Assembly (NCBI GenBank): GCA_026214975.1
Contig: JAOBSW010001164.1
Location: 62,001 to 126,000, forward strand
Reading direction: 5' to 3'
Origin: Gentiana macrophylla
Taxonomy: Eukaryota; Streptophyta; Magnoliopsida; Gentianales; Gentianaceae
DNA: 64,000 bases
Under the pieces are notes generated by a model. The model searched no databases and was not told the origin of the DNA. It was given only the letters and a program-made list of their open reading frames with translations. Below, one piece after another: positions 57,969-64,000 of the stretch. Within the stretch, counting starts at the first letter, position 1. Each line of letters starts with the position of its first letter. Both the position numbers and the translations under genes were made by a program.

Positions 57969-60110
57969 ATGTCTAGTAGTGCTACAATCTCTGATAGGAT
58001 AGAAGAGTCCCATTCCGGCGACCAAACCCCTATATCTGCTTCTTCCGATCAACCCCAGAACCCAAATCCTGGGGAGCCCTTAGGCATCATCAGGGAGCCC
58101 AAGAAACTATCCACTAGAATGGATGGAAAGGGGCCTAAGGGGTGCACCTCTTGTCTAACCATGGATGATCTCAACCAACTGCTGCGGCGATATGGGCTAT
58201 CTAGCCCTCAACTGGTGGCTCAGCTTCCCTCCGGCCAGCATCAATTTGCCGATGAGCCCCGGAGGGTTCTCAGACGATCATGAGGCCCAATTATTGATGG
58301 GGTTAAGGTTCCCCTATGCCCGGGCGGTCCAGCCGTCCTTCGCCATTATGAGATCAAGTATATCTCAAGCGGGCCCGAATGCCATCCGGACTCTGATGGG
58401 CTTTCTAATTGACTGCCGAGTCGCAGGGATCGGATTTACCGTCCCTTTGTTCCGATGGTGGCACAAGATTGCTGCGATGCCAGATTCGGGGTGGTATACG
58501 TTTCAGAAGCGCACCCATCGTCACGAGTTCGTGTCTCGAGGACCCTCATCTCATGGAAACTGGAAACCCAGGTTCTTTTTTCTCCGACATGGGTCGGATA
58601 ACCCTTATGTCGGCTTATGGAGGTCGAGAGAAGGAAGAGATGACAAACTGGGTCGGGAAGCTGCACCTAACGAGGCCCTTACCCTCGGGAGATTTACCTT
58701 CAAGGTGGCTACACAGGACCTGAGTCTTCTTTATGACCTTGCCCGCCTCGAGGAAGCGGGCCCCGTACCATGCATAGCGCTTCGTCCTGTCGATCAGGAA
58801 AATTGTATGGACCTTTGTTATATTATTATTAAGTCTTAATTCTTTAACTTACATTTATCATATATTGACTTCTTCTGTTTTTGTCGTCTTGCAGTGGGAA
58901 AATTCGAAGTTTGTCAATCCTTCAATCCTTCCATCCTCGCTCACTGTTCCTCCTCGGATTACAGAGGTTGGAGGAGACAAGATCGCTTCGTGTCGAGGGA
59001 ATCCATCTTCTATTAACGTAGCTTCGATCGAGGTACCTTTGCCGATACGCCTATACCTCCATCGACTTCGGTGAGCTCACGGTCCGCTTTGGTTCGTTGA
59101 GGATGAGGATGATGATGTTGTGGTTGCTCCCGAAGAGGGAGATCGAGTCGAAGAAGTCGAGATGTCCGGGGTAAAGAGGCCGACTCCCGCAGATCTACTT
59201 GAGAGCAACAGAGAGGGGCCAAAGGGCCAAGTCTGGCGAGGTTCCCTCCTCCGACTCGCGCAATCAAGAGCTATGACTGCCGAGGAGTATATCGTCATGG
59301 AGGACAAGGTCTTGCTTAGCTCCTTCCGAGAAGCGGGCCGCGCAGTAAGTTACTTGTTTTCTTCACTCGATTCCCTTTTCACGCTTGTCATTTCCGTTTT
59401 AAAACTTATGACTTGCGTTTCTTTTGTGGCAGAATTATCTGATGGGTAAGGAGGTCGCTCGGCGTCTGAGTGCGCCTTCCAAAACAGTAGAAGGGCTGAA
59501 GAAGGAGATTCGGCAACTCATCTCTGAAAAGCTCGCCCAAAGCGCCGCGTACGCGGCTCTCGAGGGCCAGTTCGACGCGCTTCGGGCACAGGCAGTCTCC
59601 GAGAAGGAAAGGCTCGAGAATGAGTTGGCAGCTGCGAATGCCAATCTGGCCCAGGCTCTAGAGGCCTCCGGAGAGAAGGATAAAACTCTGACAGATGTCC
59701 AGGAGACCCTAAGGCAAGAGCAGGAAAGGAGTGCGGACCTGGAACAAGAACGGGATATGTTAAAGCTCGACTTGAGCCAAGTCCCTGGTCAAATTGAGAG
59801 ATCTAGAGCCGACGCTGTTGCCGAGTATCGGAAGTCTGACGCAGCGAGTGATGACCTAACCGTAATCATGAACAAAGCCATCATTGGTGGATTCACCAAG
59901 GCTGTAGATCAGATTCGGAGGGCATATCCCGAGGTTGGGGTCGACGTAGAAAAGCTTGATGAGCCTTGGCTTTACGACCCCAACTTTGAAGCGATTTACG
60001 ACCAATGCTTTGCAGAGTTCCAAGAAGGTGTTTCTCTTTCTGCAAAGTATCTTCAGGGGTCGACTTCGACCTCCGGCAATGCTGGTTCTAGTCTCGATGC
60101 TGCTCCTTAG
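57969..60110 (+). pseudogene. Tat antisense gene, three exons, gypsy-2 copy
   Basis: Exon 1 is 57969-58804, with a frame change near 58260. It holds TRMDGKG and the conserved RGPSSHGNWKPRFFF, DNPYVGLWRSREG and DLSLLYDLARLEEAGP stretches of the 'putative gypsy type transposon' family. Intron 1 is 58805-58894 (GTATGG...TTGCAG, phase 1). Exon 2 (58895-59344) is decayed. Intron 2 is 59345-59432 (GTAAGT...GTGGCAG, phase 0). Exon 3 (59433-60110) is a long coiled coil (about residues 10-130) and a C-terminal domain with DAVAEYRKSD, VIMNKAIIGGF and YDPNFEAIYDQCFAEFQEG, ending DAAP-stop. Exon 3 is fully open. Both intron sites match gypsy-1. The gene is convergent with pol; its function is unknown. 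Confidence 0.75.
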
Positions 60111-61049
60111 TTTTTCTTGCTCTTTACATCTTTCCATTGTAATTTTATCTGCAACTTTGATCGTTATTGGCATTTTGTAATTAACATACTTTGTGGGTTG
60201 GTCTTATCGACCTGGCCCAGTTTTTGAATTTTATTGTTTTCCCTTTATTCATGTTATTTACCTTTGCCTTAGCTTTTTACTTGTTGTTTGCCTTTCGCTT
60301 GTCGAGTCTATGACTCTGTTTGCTACTTGCTTTAACTGAGTGTTATCGGCTTTTACTTGTTGTTTGCTTTTTCGCTTGTCGAGTCCGAACTCGTTTCGCT
60401 ACTTGCTTTTACTGAGTATTCTGCCCCCCAAGTGTTGTTTTGGACCTTCGGTTCTTAACACACTTAGGATTTATTTGAATCCCAATCGACCCTTTGCCTT
60501 GGCCTTTCAGCTTTAATCGGCTTATTAGGTATCGATTTGGGTAGGTTAGCCCGACATTGCGAACTGTGCTTGTCTCGATCGTATTGCCCATATGTAGGTA
60601 TAGACTTCCGACTTACACGGTGGCCCGACATTGCGAACCGTCCTTTGTCTTTGCCTTATTCGACCCTAGGTGTCGTTGGGCTTGACTTGGACATTGACGA
60701 CCTGCGAATCTAGACTCTACCTTAGCTCCGTGGCCTCTTGGGCTAACTTGGCTTATGGCTTGTCCTCGAGTTCGACTACGTGACTCTAGAATTTGCCTTA
60801 GCTCTGTCGCCTCTTGGGCTAACTTGGCCTCTCGGCTTGGGATCGAAAGTTACGACTTGGATTGCTCAATTTTTAAATTCTCGACTATAACTTCGTGTCC
60901 TTTTGGACTTAGAATATTATAGTTAAATAAAAGTTATAACACAATAAACATAAAAGTAGACGTTTTATTATGGTAACTCTTGAATTGTCCCTTGGACTGA
61001 TTACAAGTTTCACAAGATCAAAGTAAACATGGGCTAGTCGATCTAATAC
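60111..61049. repeat. Spacer with diverged 77-bp-type tandem repeats, gypsy-2
   Basis: Pairs of related segments recur at a spacing of about 75-78 bp: CCCGACATTGCGAAC at about 60550 and 60625; CCTTAGCTC-GTG/TCGCCTCTTGG at about 60719 and 60795; TTACTTGTTGTTTGC at about 60279 and 60354. On the minus strand the GGTTCGCAATGTCGGGCC block matches the gypsy-1 unit. No gene is present. Confidence 0.7.
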
Positions 61050-62210
61050 TCAAACATAATACTTCCGAAGGTTGTTGGCATGCCATTGCCGAGGTACGGT
61101 TGTTCCGTCTGCCCGACCTAATTGGTAGGATCCTTTGGGATGAACCTTTAGAATTTGATATGGTCCTTCCCAATTCGGAGCAAGTTTGCCCATCGCTTCT
61201 TGTCGACTGGCTTCATTTTTCCTGAGAACTAGATCCCCGACCTTGAAATATCGATATCTCGACTTTTTCGTTATAAGATCTTGAGAGATTTTTGTTTATA
61301 CCTTGCCATTCGGCCGAGGCTATCTCTCTTTTCTTGAGATTGTCCTTCTCTTGTCGGACATCGGGTTCATTCGTTTCGATGTTATATGCCATTACTCGAG
61401 GGAAGGAGGCCGACTTGGCAGGATAAGCGCCGCACCCGTAAGCTAGGGAGAAAGGTGTTTCGCCTGTCGATGAATTTGGAGCCGTATCTGTATGACCACA
61501 GGATGCTCGGAAGTTGAACCGCCTTGATCTCGACCTCTGCCTTCAGCCTCTTTTTCATTTGATTTGATCTCATCGATTGGTCATTCGACCGACCGTTTGC
61601 TTGCGGGTGTGCTCACGAGGTAAAGTGTTGATCGATCGATATTTCGCCAACCACTCGAACCCTTCGGTCTTCGAATTGTGTTCCATTATCCGAGATCGGG
61701 ACCTTGGGGATTCCATATATTCGCACAAAATATCGACCCACAAAAACTTTTTGATGGTGGTCGCTCTGATGTCCGGTATAGCTCGCTTCTACCCACTTGG
61801 TAAAGTAATCTCACAAACGACCACTACAAATCGATTATTTCTGGAGCTCGAGGTAAAGGACCTACAATATCGACTCCCCACATATCGAATGGCCAAGCGG
61901 ACGAGATAACATTCATTTCTTGCGCTTGTTGGTGTGAGATGTTGTCGTGAATTTGACATGTGTTACACCTCTGAACTAAGCTGTTCGCATCTCGTTGCAT
62001 TGAGGGCCAGTAGTATCCAGCTAACTTGCTTTTCCGAGCTAACATTCTGGCTCCACAATGGTTTCCACAGGCTCCTTTATGAATCTCTTCGAGGATATAA
62101 TTGCCTTCTGACTCGGACACACATCTCAACCACGGACTTGTGAAAGATTTGCGATAAAGTATGTCATTGAAAAATGCGTACCTTGCCGACTGAAGTCGGA
62201 TCTTTCTTGA
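61050..62210 (-). pseudogene. gypsy-2 integrase
   Basis: The C-terminus, with FKVGDLVLRKNEASRQ and LRKYYV, ends at the stop 61050-61052. The HHCC finger (about 62090-61950) and the first catalytic Asp (WGVDIVGP, about 61880) are in an open frame that ends at 61824. The rest of the DDE core (61820-61300) is broken by several frame changes: PDNGTQFE-like sequence near 61690 and HPQANGQ-like near 61610. Confidence 0.75.
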
Positions 62211-62830
62211 CTGTACTTTGTCATTCGGTAGAATCTCATCCCTTAGGTATAGAACAATCGAGTCCATCCATGTGGCCTGCTGAGTGATCGGCTGAGCCTC
62301 CTTTTCTTCGTAACTTCTGTTACTTAGCAATTCCACCAGAACTTTTTTACTCGAGACAAAATTCGAGGCGAGCTTTGAGAGTGCATCGGCCCTCTTATTC
62401 TGACTTCGAGGTACCTGCTCGATCTGAATCGAATTGAATCTTGCCATAAGGCCTTGAACAACTCTTAAATAATTCTTCATTGTCTCTTCCTTGGCCTCGT
62501 ACTCCCTTTCACATGATTAACGACGGTTGAGAATCACTATAAACCATCGATCTTCGACCCCAAATTTTGAGCAAGTTTTAGTCCGGTTATCATTGCTTCA
62601 TATTCGGCCTCATTGTTAGTTGCCTTGAAGTCGAATCGGAGAGCATAAGGAAACTCTTCCCCCTTCGGGCTGACTAGCAACAGACCTGCTCCGGCTCCTT
62701 CTTTACTCGATGCTCCATCGACGTGTAAAATCCACTTGACTTCGTGACCCTGTTTTTCCTGGTCGATTTGTACTGAAATACCTTCCGCTAAAAAATCTGC
62801 CAAGGCCTGAGCTTTAATCGCGGTTCGGGG
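62211..62830 (-). pseudogene. gypsy-2 archaeal-like RNase H and linker to integrase
   Basis: HVDGASSKEGAGAGLLL (about 62735), FDFKATNNEAEYEAMITG (about 62635) and, after a frame change at about 62540, the downstream linker with QVPRSQNKRADALSKLASNF (about 62420). This is the extra RNase H that defines Tat elements; its acidic residues (D in VDGASS, E in EAEYEA) are intact. Confidence 0.78.
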
Positions 62831-63289
62831 AGTGAACTCTATATCGATCGAGCCATTTCAATTACCCACTTCGCAAGTCGACCCGATGTGTCTGGTTTCG
62901 CAAGTATTTGCTTGAGTGGTTGGTCTGTGACTACCAAGATCGGATGGGCTTGGAAATAGGGTCTGAGTTTTTCGAGGCATGTACCAGGGCTACGCGAGCT
63001 TTTCAATTTGGTGAGTACGGACCTCGGGACCGTGTAATGCTTTGCTCACAAAGTATATGGGCACTGACCTTGTCCCCTTCTCGACCAAGACCGCACTCAC
63101 CGCTTCATCACATACCGATAAGTAAATCAACAATCTTTCCTCTCTCGAGGTGAGGTGAGGTAGGTAACTCGATAGATATGTCTTTAATTCTTCAAGGTCG
63201 TCGACATTCATCATCCCATTGGAAAGGACTGGCCTTTCAAGAATCTTAAAAAGGGCAACGCACATTGAGTCGATCGAGATAGGAATCAT
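62831..63289 (-). pseudogene. gypsy-2 RNase H
   Basis: Matches gypsy-1 19400-19840: LLIYLSVCDEAVSAVLVEKG (about 63130) and YFVSKALHGPEV (about 63055), then decayed sequence with frame changes to about 62840. Confidence 0.7.
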
Positions 63290-64000
63290 TTAGTGTCGCC
63301 ATTCGACTCGTGAGTCTCTGTATTTCCTTTGTATTTCGAGGAGAGCATATTCTTTAACGTGTCTATCTTGTCCGGATTAGCTCGGATCCCGTCTCTCGAT
63401 ATCATGTATCCGTAAATTTGCTCGACCGCACTCGAAGGTGCACTTTTAGGATTCAATTTCATTTGCGTATTTCTTAGCACCTCGAACACCTCTCGTGTAT
63501 CGATTAGAAATCGCTTCAATGATCGGCTTTTAATGAGCAAGTCATCCACGTATACTTCCATGTTTACGCCGATCTGTTTCGCAAAAAATTTTATTGATCG
63601 CCCTCGGTATGTAGCTCCGGCATTCTTAAGTCCGAAGGCATGGTTACATAATAAGAAGGTGCCAAACTCTGTGATGAACGCCGCCTTGTCTCGCATCTCG
63701 AGGATCCATTAAAATTTGGTGGTACCCCTTGTACGCATCTAAAAAGGCAAAAACCTCAAAACCGATGGTCGAGTCCACTAGCCTGTCGATTTTGGGTAAT
63801 GGGTAAGAATCCTTGGGACAGGCCTTATTCAAATCGGTGAAGTCCACACACATACGCCAACCGCCATCCGGTTTTTTCACTAACACTTGATTGGCCAGCC
63901 CATCCAGATATAGCACCTCTTTTACTATATTGGCCGCTAACAGCTTACCGACTTCCGACTCAATAGCTTCCAATCGATCTGATGCGAAATTTCTTTTCTT
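63290..64000 (-). pseudogene. gypsy-2 reverse transcriptase, partial
   Basis: The frame 63973-63644 carries VKKPDGGWRMCVDFTDLNKACPKDSYPLP and FLDAYKGYHQILM. After a frame change at about 63700 the frame to 63286 carries FGLKNAGATY and an intact YVDDLLIKS (YVDD at 63541-63552). RT continues beyond the window edge toward its N-terminus. The intact catalytic motif contrasts with the broken gypsy-1 copy. Confidence 0.83.

Larger units (their letters stand above)
56958..64000 (-). mobile_element. gypsy-2, Tat-lineage Ty3/gypsy element, partial
   Basis: Same organisation as gypsy-1 in the opposite orientation: 3' LTR, PPT, antisense gene (plus strand), 77-bp-type repeats, and INT, RNase H and RT on the minus strand, running off the window. 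The putative target duplication is ATACC (56953-56957); its partner is outside the window. Confidence 0.9.

Noticed and set aside
1..64000. Any single-copy host gene
   Set aside because: Every coding stretch traces to LTR retrotransposons or a pararetrovirus; the remaining non-coding stretches fall inside LTRs or element spacers.

Overview
This window is plant nuclear heterochromatin made almost entirely of nested transposable elements. I see no host gene, tRNA, rRNA or CRISPR array. Angiosperm origin follows from the families present: Sirevirus-type Ty1/copia elements primed by initiator tRNA-Met, Tat-lineage Ty3/gypsy elements with a second (archaeal-like) RNase H and an antisense gene, an endogenous caulimovirid (plant pararetrovirus) fragment, and GT-AG introns. 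The species cannot be named from the sequence.

Layout. (1) 1-4841: 'copia-A', plus strand, an internally deleted Sirevirus with part of gag, an additional ORF (aORF) and a 3' LTR; it sits in the reverse transcriptase region of a pararetrovirus. (2) 4842 to about 8905: the pararetrovirus, minus strand, from movement protein to the start of RT, broken by frameshifts, one stop and a 285-bp MITE with 9-bp target duplications. (3) About 8906-10835: a minus-strand LTR-like block; 10836-11433: the 3' end of a Tat element; 11434-11489: a hairpin cluster. (4) 11491-12802 and 30248 to about 37878: 'copia-C', a minus-strand Sirevirus (gag, PR, INT, RT, RNase H, aORF). It is split by 'copia-B' (12803-30247, plus strand, TSD AGTTC/GGTTC), which is itself split by 'gypsy-1' (17285-25742, Tat, TSD GGATA). 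(5) About 37879-38787 and 55008-55686: one minus-strand LTR of an undetermined gypsy-like element, split by a 16.2-kb array 38788-55002 built LTR-internal-LTR-internal-LTR with one TSD (GAAAT). Its two 5.55-kb internal regions have a PBS and PPT but no coding capacity. (6) 56958-64000: 'gypsy-2', a minus-strand Tat element running off the right edge.

How the parts work together. The copia family carries a very large sense aORF after pol, apparently with its own TATA box. The Tat elements carry a two-intron gene on the opposite strand between pol and the 3' LTR, convergent with pol, with a 77-bp-period tandem repeat between the two gene ends. Both intron positions are kept in the two Tat copies. 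All coding regions are broken to some degree, so the locus is a graveyard. However, many differences between near-identical copies are one-base indels inside CG dinucleotides, so some frameshifts may be consensus errors in methylated DNA. The most notable structures are the LTR-sharing tandem array, the spliced antisense gene, the opposed copies of the same Sirevirus family (a potential hairpin-RNA source), and the MITE inside the viral capsid region.
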